A stretch of DNA of 48,161 bases from JAKORR01 sp964608495 (lineage in GTDB: Bacteria; Armatimonadota; Zipacnadia; Zipacnadales; FEN-943). Below, in pieces: positions 1-8,865 of this stretch. The notes under the pieces were generated by a model that was not told where the DNA came from, made no database searches, and was given only the letters and a program-made list of their open reading frames with translations. Location: NCBI GenBank assembly GCA_964608495.1, contig CAZSOQ010000004.1, positions 1 to 48,161 on the forward strand, written 5' to 3'. The translations under genes and the position numbers were made by a program. The stretch's first letter is position 1, and every line of letters begins with the position of its first letter.

Positions 1-44
1 GTACGAGCCGGCATCCTGCATCTTGCCAACCTCCCGCAAGGACT

Positions 45-78
45 GCGGGCCGGAGCGATGTGGGTGCCTCCGGCCCGC
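45..78 (-). terminator. GC-rich hairpin downstream of the pilin gene
   Basis: A perfect 11-bp inverted repeat (45-55 with 68-78) surrounds a 12-base loop. It begins about 28 bases beyond the pilin stop codon in the direction of minus-strand transcription. No U-tract follows, so it would be a non-canonical terminator or an mRNA 3'-end stabiliser. The role is inferred from position. Confidence 0.4.
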
Positions 79-105
79 CTGCCATGCGACGCGAACGGCC
101 TCATA

Positions 106-276
106 CTAGGTGCTGGCGATCGTGTCCGCGACAGTGTCTACCTTCGTGTTGACGTTCGTGCCGAGCGTCTGCCATGCCGTGATGGCCACGATCACAACCA
201 GAACCAGCAGCAACGCGTACTCCACCGACGTCAGTCCGTCTTCGTCGCTCCAGAGTCTGGCCAGGAAGCTCCGCAT
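106..276 (-). CDS. Flp/Fap-family type IVb pilin subunit
   Basis: This 56-residue protein is a typical Flp pilin precursor. A short charged leader (MRSFLARLWSDEDG) precedes LTSVEYALLLVLVVIVAITAW, which has the conserved glutamate five residues into the hydrophobic helix and a Tyr right after it. Prepilin peptidase would be expected to cut after the Gly of DEDG, releasing a very small pilin that assembles into tight-adherence fibres. Start ATG 276 is supported by AAGGAGG at 284-290, seven bases upstream. No TadA ATPase, TadB/C, CpaB, RcpA or prepilin peptidase gene is visible nearby, so the assembly machine must be encoded elsewhere. A hairpin at 45-78 follows the gene. Family assignment is confident; the cellular role is from family knowledge. 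Confidence 0.88.
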   Translation of the reverse strand: MRSFLARLWSDEDGLTSVEYALLLVLVVIVAITAWQTLGTNVNTKVDTVADTIAST

Positions 277-645
277 TCCTATTCCTCCTTTGGCGGGTGC
301 CAGGTTCTGTTTCGGCACACGCCCCGCAGCTTTGAGCCTGGAGCAGTAACAAGCGTGTCTCCGTCCGGCAACCTGGCCCTCCGGCACGGCAGACGCCGGT
401 CGCGTGGATGTTGCCCAGCCTGCCCGGCACTCCTCGGGCCCTCGCAGCCGGCGCCGACGGACCGTCGTAGGGGCGTCGGTCGGCCCGCGCAAGGGGCCGT
501 GGGTGTGGGGCCCGCCCCGGTGCACGGCGCTGACGCTGCGGTTGACGCCCGCGGCAGTACCGCGAGACAATTGTCCGACCCGAAGGGCACTACTGCGGGG
601 ATCGGGTGTCTAATAGAGGGATGCTTGGATAGGAGAGCCAACCCC
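277..645. other. divergent intergenic region with small palindromes
   Basis: This 369-base stretch separates the divergent pilin and the secreted-protein gene. I see no credible coding region. It holds a 13-base interrupted palindrome at 455-467 (CGACGG, centre A, CCGTCG), a perfect 10-base palindrome GACAATTGTC at 566-575, and a possible plus-strand promoter that overlaps the latter. Confidence 0.5.
542..571 (+). promoter_or_regulatory. possible sigma70 promoter for the secreted-protein gene
   Basis: TTGACG at 542-547 matches the -35 consensus at five of six bases. After an 18-base spacer comes GACAAT at 566-571, which matches the -10 at four of six. It would start transcription near 578, about 68 bases before ATG 646. 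The -10 lies inside the palindrome GACAATTGTC, so a repressor bound there would block it. Prediction from sequence only. Confidence 0.33.
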
Positions 646-1872
646 ATGAAGTCTGTTGTGGTCGCCGCCGCACTGGGTCTTGTCACCACAGCCTGGGCCC
701 AGCCCTACGACCTGCGCCTGAGGGTGACGGTCCACCAGGAGAAGCGGTCCGCCATGTACGCCGAGCTGGTGGACATGCAGCTGGCCGGCATGTCCATGGG
801 TGTCACCGGTAGCGCCCAGGCCGACCTGGCCTTGAGCGTGACTGGAGTCAGCGAGGACGGGAATTCCGTGGACGCGCGCATTTCGCTGTCGCAGATCCGC
901 GCGTCCTTCAACGGTGCCGACCAGCCAGTGCCTCAGGTCCCACCCGTGGGTCTCACCGTTGACCAGAGGGGCCGAGTGCTGAAGCTGGACCTGGGAGACA
1001 CTCAGAGCGCGTTCGATATCATGGCCACAGGCGGGGCTCCCCTGCAGATACTGATCTGCTCGATGGCCGTGGCTAGGTTCCCCGACGAACCTCTAGAAGT
1101 GGGCGACGAGTGGGAGTTCGAGGGTGCGCAGCCCACGCCCTTCGGGGTCGAGGCCACGATGGAACTGAAGGGCAAGCTGGCCAAAGTGGAGGACGGGAAG
1201 GCGCACCTGGAGTACACCGTCACGGGGACCATGCCGGCCTTCCAGGCCCCCAACCCGCTGCAGCCGGGGATGGTCATGACCATCAGGAACGCCGTGACGC
1301 AACTTGAGGACTTCACTCAGGTGGTTGATCTCGAGACCGGCCTGGTGGACGAGACTTCCGGGCGACTGGTCGTGGCCTTCCAGGCGGAGATGGAGGGATG
1401 GAACCAGCCGATGCCGGCCTCGGTGCAGGTGGAGTTCGCCGGCGGCAGGGATCAGGCGCGGGCCAAGGCGATCTTCGACAGCAAGGGAGCGGCGGGCGGG
1501 CCGGAAGCAGCGCCGGGCGAACAGGGCCGTGCCCAGCCGGGCGGCACAGGCCAGCAGCAGGCTTCTCTTCCCGCCCCTGCCAGCCCTGCTGCAAGGGCCG
1601 GTAGGGACGATCCCGGAGCCCTGTGGGCAGATTGGTGGCGGCGGTGCATCCGGTTGTCCCCCGCGGTGCGTATCGTGGCTGCCCGTGTGGGCCTCCAGGT
1701 GGCGCTGGTGGCAGCGAATGTGGACAGGGCCGCGCGCGAGACCGGCGACCACCTCATCGCAGCCCTGCCGCGCATCGCCCAAGACGGCCAGGGCTTCGCG
1801 CGCTGGCTAGGTCAGAGCATCGAGGATGGTCTGGCCCAGGTATTCCTGGCCACGGTGTCCGGCGGCCGGTAG
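646..1872 (+). CDS. secreted protein of unknown function
   Basis: This 408-residue protein starts with a clear Sec signal peptide (MKSVVVAAALGLVTTAWA, likely cut before QPYD). Start ATG 646 has AGGAG about ten bases upstream. Residues about 20-280 alternate short hydrophobic and polar stretches typical of an all-beta extracellular domain. Then comes a low-complexity Gly/Ala/Pro/Gln linker (about 285-320) and a C-terminal amphipathic helical region (about 325-408) rich in Arg and Ala. I do not recognise a family or catalytic motif. A single Cys in the beta region and another near the C-terminal helices leave open a membrane-associated role. It faces away from the pilin gene and converges on the DUF6785-type gene, so neighbours give no function. 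Confidence 0.75.
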   Translation: MKSVVVAAALGLVTTAWAQPYDLRLRVTVHQEKRSAMYAELVDMQLAGMSMGVTGSAQADLALSVTGVSEDGNSVDARISLSQIRASFNGADQPVPQVPPVGLTVDQRGRVLKLDLGDTQSAFDIMATGGAPLQILICSMAVARFPDEPLEVGDEWEFEGAQPTPFGVEATMELKGKLAKVEDGKAHLEYTVTGTMPAFQAPNPLQPGMVMTIRNAVTQLEDFTQVVDLETGLVDETSGRLVVAFQAEMEGWNQPMPASVQVEFAGGRDQARAKAIFDSKGAAGGPEAAPGEQGRAQPGGTGQQQASLPAPASPAARAGRDDPGALWADWWRRCIRLSPAVRIVAARVGLQVALVAANVDRAARETGDHLIAALPRIAQDGQGFARWLGQSIEDGLAQVFLATVSGGR

Positions 1873-2000
1873 GGCGAAGGGGTCGCCTGCACCCGTTGAG
1901 GTGCCGAGGGCCGGGGCTGCTGCCGGCGGGCCGACCCCAACGCCCAAAGGCACGCTCCCCGCTCGCGCGGCGGAGTCCTCCTCCGTGCGCCACTGCCTGT

Positions 2001-3950
2001 TCAGGGCAGGAAGTTGTACATCGGCTGGTGTCTCAGGATGCCTAGCAGGCCCCAGAAGGTTCCGGCCGTGAACTCCCCCAGCACCATGCCCAGGAAGAAG
2101 TTGGAGGCCGGGCGGTAGCTGGTCATGCCCCCGTAGCGGAGAACCACCGTCTTGACAAGCCAGCTCACGAGGATGGATGGCGCGAACAAGGCCATGGACC
2201 AGGCCCCCGATACCGCGAAGCCGGCCGGATGGAAGGGCCACCAGACCCAGCGGAGCCTGGCAGCCGCCAGCAGGGCCGTACAGATCCCCCCCACGCCGAG
2301 AGCGGCGACTGCATGCCAGTTGGTGCCGCCGGGGGCCGTTATCCATGAGGACAGGCGGTTGAAGGCCTCGTAGCCCTTCCCCGCTTGGCGCCAGCCACCG
2401 TACCGGCAGAAGGCGTCTACCATCAAGATCCAGGCTAGAGGCACGGCCACGACGGCCGCCACACCCAGAGCGACAGCCACGGCTTTCTGCCCCGCGCCCT
2501 CGGCCTCGGCCATCTTCATGGGCTCGATCTGGTGGGGCATCGGGTGGGAACGGTGGGCCCGGTTGAAGGACCAGAAGAAGGCGAACATCACGAGATTGTG
2601 CTTGCCGAGCGCCCTGGGGCCGATCATCTCGGTCAGGATGGCTTCCGGGCCGATCTTGTGCAGATCGTGGACCGGCGAGCCAAGCTCGGCTCGGATGCGT
2701 GCCACGGCGACCGATATGCCCAGGTAGAGGGCCAGGAAGCCCAGAGCCGCAGCCAGGCTCATCCCCGCCGCACAACAGAAGGCCGTCAGCCCCACTATCC
2801 CGACCAGCCCGCCCACCAGGGCCCATTGGTAAGGCAGGGGCTCATCCGCGTCCTCGGGCCGCCAGCCCGAGAGCGCGCTGCGCACCGCCTCGGCCAGATG
2901 CCGTCTGCTGCTCCAGAGCGACAGCGCGGCCAGCGTCTGGTAAGCGGCGTGCGACTGCTCGTCTATCCATGGAGCGCCTGGCAGACTGCCCCATCCCACT
3001 GCCGCGGACACTATGCGCACGACCTTCCAGTAGACATAGAAGAACCAGCAGCTGAAGGCCAGGTCCAGCGGGATGAAGAAGGCCAAGCCGACAGCGAAGG
3101 GGTACACATTCACGGGCGTCCAGCCGATGGCCTGCCAGGGCATGGACTTGAGTTGCTGGCCCAGATCGTAGGCAGCTCCCCGCACGCCGAGCAGTGAGGG
3201 CACGACGGGGTAGAGCTGGTGCAGCCCGTTGAGCACATCAATGGCCAAGGCCACCGAGAACCCGATCCACATCAGGCGATTGGCCAGCAGGCCGGACCTG
3301 GGCTCGATGATGGCCAGCGGCAGTTGGACGATGGGGAAGCTCAGCTTGGCCTCCTCCACCCAGTTGCGGCGAAGCAGGACGTTCAGGCATAGCATCACCC
3401 AGAGAAGCATCAGGCTGAACCCGCTCCAGACGAGCGCCACGCGGACCCAGGGCCGCCAGTAGGGGGTCGCGAACAGGGGCAGGTGGCTATCGAAGTAAGC
3501 CCAGAGGGCGGAATGGTCGTCAACCGTGAGCCAGCGCGGCACGTCAGGGAGAAACAGCTCCTCCCAGCGGTTCTCGGGCGTGGCGTGCCAGAAGGGATGG
3601 GCTACGACAGGCACCATGGTCTGCACCTGGTCCAGTCCGGCCACCGAGGAGGCCAGGGTCACCATGGCGTAGATGACAACCAGCTCGGCCGGGGTAAGCC
3701 GTAGCCTGGGCCAGACGCGCCCCAGGGCGTGGGACACCAGCCAGACCAGCAGCAGAGAGATGACCACGTTGAAGATGAGGGACACGGTGGCCGGGCGGCT
3801 CTGCCCCCAGATGTAGCCGTGGAGCATGAAGAGGACGTTGGGCGGGATCAGGATGAGGCCAATAAGTAGGGCCCTGGCCGTCAGCCCCGACAGTGGGGTG
3901 ACCGTCGCGTCGTTCCGTGCCGTGCCCCGGGAAGAGGCTGTGGTAGACAT
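2001..3950 (-). CDS. DUF6785/DUF6784-type multi-spanning membrane protein (paralogue A)
   Basis: This protein of about 649 residues has roughly a dozen hydrophobic segments and no signal peptide. It belongs, as I recall the family, to the uncharacterised DUF6785 (N-terminal) plus DUF6784 (C-terminal) membrane proteins seen in Armatimonadota and Planctomycetota, which are distantly reminiscent of OPT-type transporters. Conserved stretches include RNWVEEAKLSFPIVQLPL, PLDLAFSCWFFYVYWK, RIRAELGSPVHDLH, RAHRSHPMP and the final RHQPMYNFLP. These are shared almost exactly with the downstream-numbered neighbour, so the two genes are a tandem duplication. ATG 3950 gives a length close to the paralogue; ATG 3962 or a GTG near 4028 are alternatives. 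Substrate is unknown; transport is inference. Confidence 0.8.
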   Translation of the reverse strand: MSTTASSRGTARNDATVTPLSGLTARALLIGLILIPPNVLFMLHGYIWGQSRPATVSLIFNVVISLLLVWLVSHALGRVWPRLRLTPAELVVIYAMVTLASSVAGLDQVQTMVPVVAHPFWHATPENRWEELFLPDVPRWLTVDDHSALWAYFDSHLPLFATPYWRPWVRVALVWSGFSLMLLWVMLCLNVLLRRNWVEEAKLSFPIVQLPLAIIEPRSGLLANRLMWIGFSVALAIDVLNGLHQLYPVVPSLLGVRGAAYDLGQQLKSMPWQAIGWTPVNVYPFAVGLAFFIPLDLAFSCWFFYVYWKVVRIVSAAVGWGSLPGAPWIDEQSHAAYQTLAALSLWSSRRHLAEAVRSALSGWRPEDADEPLPYQWALVGGLVGIVGLTAFCCAAGMSLAAALGFLALYLGISVAVARIRAELGSPVHDLHKIGPEAILTEMIGPRALGKHNLVMFAFFWSFNRAHRSHPMPHQIEPMKMAEAEGAGQKAVAVALGVAAVVAVPLAWILMVDAFCRYGGWRQAGKGYEAFNRLSSWITAPGGTNWHAVAALGVGGICTALLAAARLRWVWWPFHPAGFAVSGAWSMALFAPSILVSWLVKTVVLRYGGMTSYRPASNFFLGMVLGEFTAGTFWGLLGILRHQPMYNFLP

Positions 3951-4057
3951 CCGTGCCCCCATGGCGTCAGGCCACCCGAGGGAATCGTGCCGGCCGCCCA
4001 CCAGTGTCCGCCGGAGGGTGGCTCCCAATCACCTGTCAGTTCTCGCTTGCCCGGCAA

Positions 4058-5995
4058 TCAGGGCAGGAAGTTGTACATGGGCTGGTGACGTATGATGCCA
4101 AGGGTAGCCCAGAAGGTGCCTGTGACGAACTCCCCCAGAATCAGGCCCGCGAAGAACCGGCTGGCGGGCCGGTAGGACGTCATCCCACCGTACCGGAGAA
4201 TCGCGGTCTTGGCCAGCCAGCTCACGAACACCGAAGGCGCGAAGAGCGCCATGGACCAGGAACCCGAGACAGCATAGCCCGCTGGGTGGAAGGTCCACCA
4301 GGTGAAGCGGGAGCGCAGGGCCGCCAGGCCCATGGTCGTTACCAGGCCGATCGCCATGGCAACCAGGCCCTGCCCGCTGACCGTCGTGTCGCTGCGCAGC
4401 CAGGACTCCAGTCGCGAAAAGCTCTGCCAGCCCGGGTAGCTGGGCATATTGCCGAAGCGCGCGGAACCGTCGAGCATCATGAACCAGCCCAGCGGCAGGG
4501 CCACGATGGCCGTCAGGAGCAAGACGAGTGAGAGCCAGCGCTGGCTCAGATGGGTCTCTGAGGCCATCTTCATGGCCTCGATCTCGACGGGCATGGGATG
4601 CGAGCGATGGGCTCGGGTGAAGGCGTAGAGGAAGGAGTAGGCCACGAGGGTGGGCTTGCCGAGGCCCTTCGGGTTGAAGGCCTCCACTAGAGCGACCTCG
4701 GGTCCCATGAAGTGCAAGTCGTGGACGGGAGAGCCGAGCTCAGCCCTGATGCGGGCGACGGCGACCGAGATCGCGAGGTAGATGACCAGCCAGCTCACCG
4801 CGCCGGCCAAGGACGTCCCCATCGCCATAAGGAACACGGTTGTACCCAGGAAGCCCAAGACGGTCCCGAGCATGGCCACATGATAGGGCATGGGCTCATC
4901 GGCATCCCTCGCCCGTCGGCCGAGGAGAGCCCGCCACCCGTCGGCTAGGGCCTGTCTCCCTGACCACAGGCTGTAGAAGGCCAGCGCCATATAGGCCCCG
5001 AAGGACTGTTCGTCCACCCACGGCGAGCGGGGGATGCGCCCCCAGCCGGCGGCCGCCGACCCGATCCTCACCCACTTCCAGTACACGTAGAAGAACCAGC
5101 AAGAGAAAGCCAGGTCGAGGGGGATGAAGAACGACAGGCCGACCGCAAAGGGGAACACGTTGAGGGGCGTCCAGCCGATGGCCCGCCAGGGCATGTTCTT
5201 GACCTGCTGCCCGAGGTCGTAGGCGGCGCTGCGCGCGCCCATGAAGGACGGCACCTGGGGGTAGAGGTGGTGGAGGCCGTTGAGCACGTCAATGGCCATC
5301 GCCACAAGGAAGCCGATCCACATCAGCTTGCTGCGGTATAGCTCCCCTCGCGGGCTCACCATCTCGAGGGGAAGCTGGACTATTGGGAAGCTGAGCTTAC
5401 TCTCATCGGTCCAGTTGCGCCGGAAGAGGGCATTCAGGCAGAGCATCGTCCAGCACATCACGATCACGAACAGCGACCACGACAGCGCTGGCAGGACCCA
5501 CCCGCGCCAGTGGTGCGTGGCCAGAAGGGGCAGGTGGCTGTCGTAGTAGGCCCAAAGTGTCCGCCGGTCCAGGGGCGTTACCCAGGGCTTGAGGTAGCCC
5601 CCGAAGAGGTCCATCCACGCGTTGTCCTCAGTGGCATGCCATACAGGGTAGGCTACCGTGGGCACGAGGTTGTGCATCTGGTCGTGGCCATACAGGGCCG
5701 TGACCAGAGACTGCATGACGTAGACGGTGATGAGCTCGGCCGCTGAGAGGGCGCACCGGGGGCGCACGCGCCGGACCAGTGCGTTCAGGGCAACTATCAC
5801 GAGCAGCGTCGTCACGGCGTTGAAGTACAGGGAGACGGTAGCCGGATGGCTCTGGGGGAAGAGGAAGCCGTACAGGCTGATGAGGCCCTGGACGGGCACC
5901 AGGGCAAGGCCGAGCAGAACGGCCCTCACAGTCACGGGAGTGGGCCGCCGCGAGCGCTCAACGGCAGGTACGGCAGTGGCAAGCTGTTGCGGCAT
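4058..5995 (-). CDS. DUF6785/DUF6784-type multi-spanning membrane protein (paralogue B)
   Basis: This 645-residue integral membrane protein is a full-length paralogue of the gene at 2001-3950. The same order of hydrophobic segments and the same signature blocks occur (RNWTDESKLSFPIVQLPL, PLDLAFSCWFFYVYWK, RIRAELGSPVHDLHFMGPE, RAHRSHPMP, RHQPMYNFLP). The loops between blocks differ, so the duplication is not recent. ATG 5995 was chosen; a GTG six bases upstream (6001) is equally possible because neither has a clear ribosome site. It lies between the amidase gene upstream and paralogue A, 107 bases downstream, all on the minus strand, so the three may be co-transcribed. Function unknown; a transporter role, possibly for peptide or envelope fragments released by the amidase, is inference. 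Confidence 0.8.
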   Translation of the reverse strand: MPQQLATAVPAVERSRRPTPVTVRAVLLGLALVPVQGLISLYGFLFPQSHPATVSLYFNAVTTLLVIVALNALVRRVRPRCALSAAELITVYVMQSLVTALYGHDQMHNLVPTVAYPVWHATEDNAWMDLFGGYLKPWVTPLDRRTLWAYYDSHLPLLATHHWRGWVLPALSWSLFVIVMCWTMLCLNALFRRNWTDESKLSFPIVQLPLEMVSPRGELYRSKLMWIGFLVAMAIDVLNGLHHLYPQVPSFMGARSAAYDLGQQVKNMPWRAIGWTPLNVFPFAVGLSFFIPLDLAFSCWFFYVYWKWVRIGSAAAGWGRIPRSPWVDEQSFGAYMALAFYSLWSGRQALADGWRALLGRRARDADEPMPYHVAMLGTVLGFLGTTVFLMAMGTSLAGAVSWLVIYLAISVAVARIRAELGSPVHDLHFMGPEVALVEAFNPKGLGKPTLVAYSFLYAFTRAHRSHPMPVEIEAMKMASETHLSQRWLSLVLLLTAIVALPLGWFMMLDGSARFGNMPSYPGWQSFSRLESWLRSDTTVSGQGLVAMAIGLVTTMGLAALRSRFTWWTFHPAGYAVSGSWSMALFAPSVFVSWLAKTAILRYGGMTSYRPASRFFAGLILGEFVTGTFWATLGIIRHQPMYNFLP

Positions 5996-6170
5996 TCGCA
6001 CGATTCGCGCGCAGATGGTTGACTCGGGGCCGCTCCAGGAGCGCCATCGCTGCCGCGGCCGCGGGTGTCGTGCGCCAGACGACTATAGCGCAGCGGGGGC
6101 GCGGAACACAAGCCGTCAGGGCATCGGGTCGGCCTCGCCGTCCCCCGGCACGTCTCACTGTACGGCCCGC

Positions 6171-6791
6171 TCAAGGCCCGGAGCCGGAGCGCCTCAGTCT
6201 TCGGTAGAACTCCTCTCGCGGGAAGCCTTCTCCGGGGCACTCGGTCGGTCCGAGGTCCCGGTGCAGGTACACCTGCTCCGGCGACAGGCCGTACTTCCTC
6301 ATCAGGTCCTTGACAAGGCCGACCAGCGCGTCCATCTGGGCCGGCGTGGGATGCTGCGCACGGCCCGAGTCCTGCTCGGCGAGATTGCCGAGCAGACAGA
6401 CACCGATGGTATCGTTGTGGCCCTGGCAGTGGGCTCCCGGCAGCCACTCGGGCCGGCCAGGCAGAACCTTGCCCTCGGGCGATACGAGGTAGTGGTACCC
6501 GATGTGGTATACTCGGCCCCCAAAGAACGCGCCCCAGCCCCGTCCTGCATGGCCGCGGTCTATGCCATCGCGCAGGCGCCAGGGGTCAGATCCAGCATCG
6601 GTGGCGGAATGGTGCAACACGATGCCCGCAGGCTGCGGTCCGAGGACGTAGGCCGGCCAGTAGCGGCCCACCCGGGCCGCTAAGGCGTAGGCGGCCGAGT
6701 TGGCGATCCCGCCGAGCAGGAGCACGGCCGCCACTAGCGGCAGCACCCACGGGCGGCCACTGGGGTCAGAGGGTGAGCCCGTTGCGTGCAC
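6171..6791 (-). CDS. membrane-anchored N-acetylmuramoyl-L-alanine amidase (amidase_2/PGRP fold)
   Basis: This protein of about 206 residues has an N-terminal hydrophobic segment (PWVLPLVAAVLLLGGIA) followed by an amidase_2 domain. Zinc-ligand positions are visible: the His pair in GIVLHHSATD, the His in QVYLHRDLG and the Cys in PTECPGEGFP. The central GYHYLVSPEGK and CQGHNDTIGVCLLG stretches are also typical. Such enzymes cleave the bond between muramic acid and L-alanine in peptidoglycan, here in the periplasm or outside. The start is uncertain: GTG 6791 overlaps the 5' end of the divergent dehydrogenase gene, while GTG 6746 would begin right at the hydrophobic segment. Neither has a strong ribosome site. 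The gene precedes the two DUF6785-type membrane genes on the same strand. Confidence 0.85.
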   Translation of the reverse strand: MHATGSPSDPSGRPWVLPLVAAVLLLGGIANSAAYALAARVGRYWPAYVLGPQPAGIVLHHSATDAGSDPWRLRDGIDRGHAGRGWGAFFGGRVYHIGYHYLVSPEGKVLPGRPEWLPGAHCQGHNDTIGVCLLGNLAEQDSGRAQHPTPAQMDALVGLVKDLMRKYGLSPEQVYLHRDLGPTECPGEGFPREEFYRRLRRSGSGP

Positions 6792-7825
6792 TCGTGATAC
6801 ACCAACCTGGTGACGCCCGCATCGAGCAGCGGCCTGATCCTGGCCCGCGCCCAGGCTGGGTGCTGGTCCGCCCGCGCCTGGTGGGCGTCTGCGGCAGTGA
6901 CCTGCACTCCTTCACCGGACACCAGCCCTTCGTCAGGTACCCCGTGGTACCGGGCCACGAGGTGGTCGGCGAGATAGTGGCCGTCGGCGAGGCCGATCCG
7001 AGCGCGCCCCTCGTGGCCGAACGCAGCGCGCCATCGGGCCTGGTGCCAGGGATGCGGATCACTCTCGACCCCGCCATCCCCTGCGGGCACTGCTACCCCT
7101 GTCGCGTCGGGCGCTACAACGTCTGCGCGAACCAACAAGTCCTGGGCGTCCACCTGCCCGGCGCCATGGCGGAACTCGTCTCGGTTCGCACCGACTGCGT
7201 CAACATTGTACCAGACCACCTGACCGACGAGCTTGCGGCCCTCACGGAGCCTCTGTCCATCGGCATGCAGGCCTGCAACACAGGGCGGGTGGGCCGCGGG
7301 GACTGCGTCGCCATCCTGGGCGCCGGCATGATCGGCCTCAGCGTCCTGCTCCAGGCGAGGCTCCGGGGCGCGCGCTGTGCCGTTGTGGAGCCAGTGGCTT
7401 GGCGGGCGCACATCGCGCGCTCACTGGGGGCCGAGATCGTCACGTCCCCCGCCGAAGCGGGCGAGGCGATGGGAGACTGGGGCGAGGACGGTAGGCCGAC
7501 GGTCGTCGTCGAGGCGGCGGGCCGACCCGAGACCCTCGGCCTGGCCCTGGACGTGGTTTCCCCCGCGGGCCGGGTGGTCGTACTGGGGTTCTGGTCCGGT
7601 GAGGTGCAGATCCCCGGGGCAGCCATCATGCGGGGAGAGCTGCAGGTCCTGGGCAGCCGCCTGCACCGCGGTACCGTGCCCGCAACCCTGGCGCAGCTTG
7701 CGGGCGGTGTCCTCGACCCCGGCCTCCTTGTCGGTGCCACTGAGCCGCTCGACAGGGGGCCGGAGGTACTGAGCCGGCTGGGCGACGGCAGCCTTCAGGT
7801 GGTCAAGGCGCTGCTCAGACCGTGA
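6782..7825 (+). CDS. zinc-dependent medium-chain dehydrogenase (sugar-acid/polyol type)
   Basis: This MDR-superfamily oxidoreductase of about 347 residues shows the catalytic-zinc signature VCGSD and PGHEVVGEIVAVG, the four-cysteine structural zinc loop CGHCYPCRVGRYNVC, and a Rossmann nucleotide-binding turn ILGAGMIGLSV. The stretch TGHQPFVRYPVVPGHE resembles L-galactonate/L-gulonate 5-dehydrogenases and RspB-like enzymes more than ethanol dehydrogenases. TTG 6782 gives the usual MRALVIHQPG beginning and has GAGGGTGA just upstream; GTG 6773 is the alternative. It heads a three-gene plus-strand set with a TIM-barrel isomerase and a Gfo/Idh/MocA oxidoreductase, a combination typical of sugar or sugar-acid catabolism. 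The exact substrate cannot be read from sequence. Confidence 0.87.
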   Translation: MRALVIHQPGDARIEQRPDPGPRPGWVLVRPRLVGVCGSDLHSFTGHQPFVRYPVVPGHEVVGEIVAVGEADPSAPLVAERSAPSGLVPGMRITLDPAIPCGHCYPCRVGRYNVCANQQVLGVHLPGAMAELVSVRTDCVNIVPDHLTDELAALTEPLSIGMQACNTGRVGRGDCVAILGAGMIGLSVLLQARLRGARCAVVEPVAWRAHIARSLGAEIVTSPAEAGEAMGDWGEDGRPTVVVEAAGRPETLGLALDVVSPAGRVVVLGFWSGEVQIPGAAIMRGELQVLGSRLHRGTVPATLAQLAGGVLDPGLLVGATEPLDRGPEVLSRLGDGSLQVVKALLRP

Positions 7826-7994
7826 TTCGCCGAAGTCAGGCCCGGGCCGTGGGAACCGACGGGGAACCCGGCCGCGTTGCCCGTGCCGCTCGGGCGTCCG
7901 CCGCCGGCGGCGCGGTGCAGGTGCCGGGGCGCCCAGGCGGAATAACCTCCGCCATGTTGGTTCAAGCCAGCGACCCGAAAGGACGTGGTTCACT

Positions 7995-8783
7995 GTGAAA
8001 CTAGCATGTCAGGAAGGCCTGGTTCCAGGAAGAGACCTCAGTGAGAAGCTAGCCAATCTGGCTGCGTGGGGCTACGAGGGGATCGAGTTCTGGGGTAGCG
8101 GGCTGCAGGACCGGGTGGACGAGATCAACGCCGCGTGCGCGAACTCGCCGGTCAGGCCCTCGACGATCTGTGCCGGGTACCGCGGCTGTCCGCTGGATGC
8201 AGACGCCGAGCAGCGCCGGCTGGCCATCGAGGACGCCCGAGTGCTGCTGAAGGTGGCGGCGGACATTGGGGCGGTCGGGCTAATCTTCGTACCGATCTTC
8301 GGCGGTCCCCGCGTGCCGGACCTGTCGCCTCTCGCCGATCCGGTGACTCTCGAGAAGCGGCTCCTTGTCGAGCTGAGCAAGAGCCTCGGCGAGACGGCGG
8401 CTGAGGTCGGCGCGATTCTGCTGCTCGAGCCGCTGAACCGGTATGAGACCCACCTGCTGAACCGCCTGGAGCAGGCCGTGGAGATCTGCCGACAGGTGGA
8501 CAACCCCCACGTCAAGATCATGGCCGACTTCTTCCACATGAACATCGAGGAGCCGGTCATCGAGGACAGCCTTCGGCAGAACGCCGAGTGGATCGAGCAC
8601 ATCCACCTGGCGGACTCGCTGCGGTGGCTGCCCGGCTATGGGCACACCGACTTCAGAGCGGGCTTCGCCGCGCTGGCGGAGATCGGGTTCACCAAGTACA
8701 TGGCCCTTGAGTGCCGTGTACCGGGCCCGCCCGAAGAGGATCTGCCCAGGTGCGCTGAGTTCCTGCGAAGCCAGATGCCGTGA
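7995..8783 (+). CDS. sugar phosphate isomerase/epimerase-type TIM barrel (hydroxypyruvate isomerase-like)
   Basis: This 262-residue protein fits the AP-endonuclease-2/xylose isomerase-like TIM-barrel family. The metal-site blocks are visible in order: LLLEPLNRYE (Glu ligand), VKIMADFFHMNIEE (Asp and His), WIEHIHLADS (His), GHTDF and MALECRVPG (final Glu). These match the hydroxypyruvate isomerase/tagatose epimerase arrangement, in which a divalent metal supports aldose-ketose isomerisation or epimerisation. GTG 7995 is the start, with AAAGGA about 11 bases upstream. It is 169 bases after the dehydrogenase gene and 82 bases before the Gfo/Idh/MocA gene, so one pathway is likely. Substrate unknown. 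Confidence 0.85.
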   Translation: MKLACQEGLVPGRDLSEKLANLAAWGYEGIEFWGSGLQDRVDEINAACANSPVRPSTICAGYRGCPLDADAEQRRLAIEDARVLLKVAADIGAVGLIFVPIFGGPRVPDLSPLADPVTLEKRLLVELSKSLGETAAEVGAILLLEPLNRYETHLLNRLEQAVEICRQVDNPHVKIMADFFHMNIEEPVIEDSLRQNAEWIEHIHLADSLRWLPGYGHTDFRAGFAALAEIGFTKYMALECRVPGPPEEDLPRCAEFLRSQMP

Positions 8784-8865
8784 GGCACGGCTGCGCACCC
8801 AGACCGCCTGAGGTAACCGGGCTGCGACCCCGGGGGCCTGCTTGTTCCCGCCAGGAGGGAGAGCA

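Noticed and set aside
7936..7953. Small GGCGGA/TCCGCC hairpin before the isomerase gene as a riboswitch or terminator
   Set aside because: A 6-bp stem with no T-run and no conserved flanking motif is expected by chance at this GC content.
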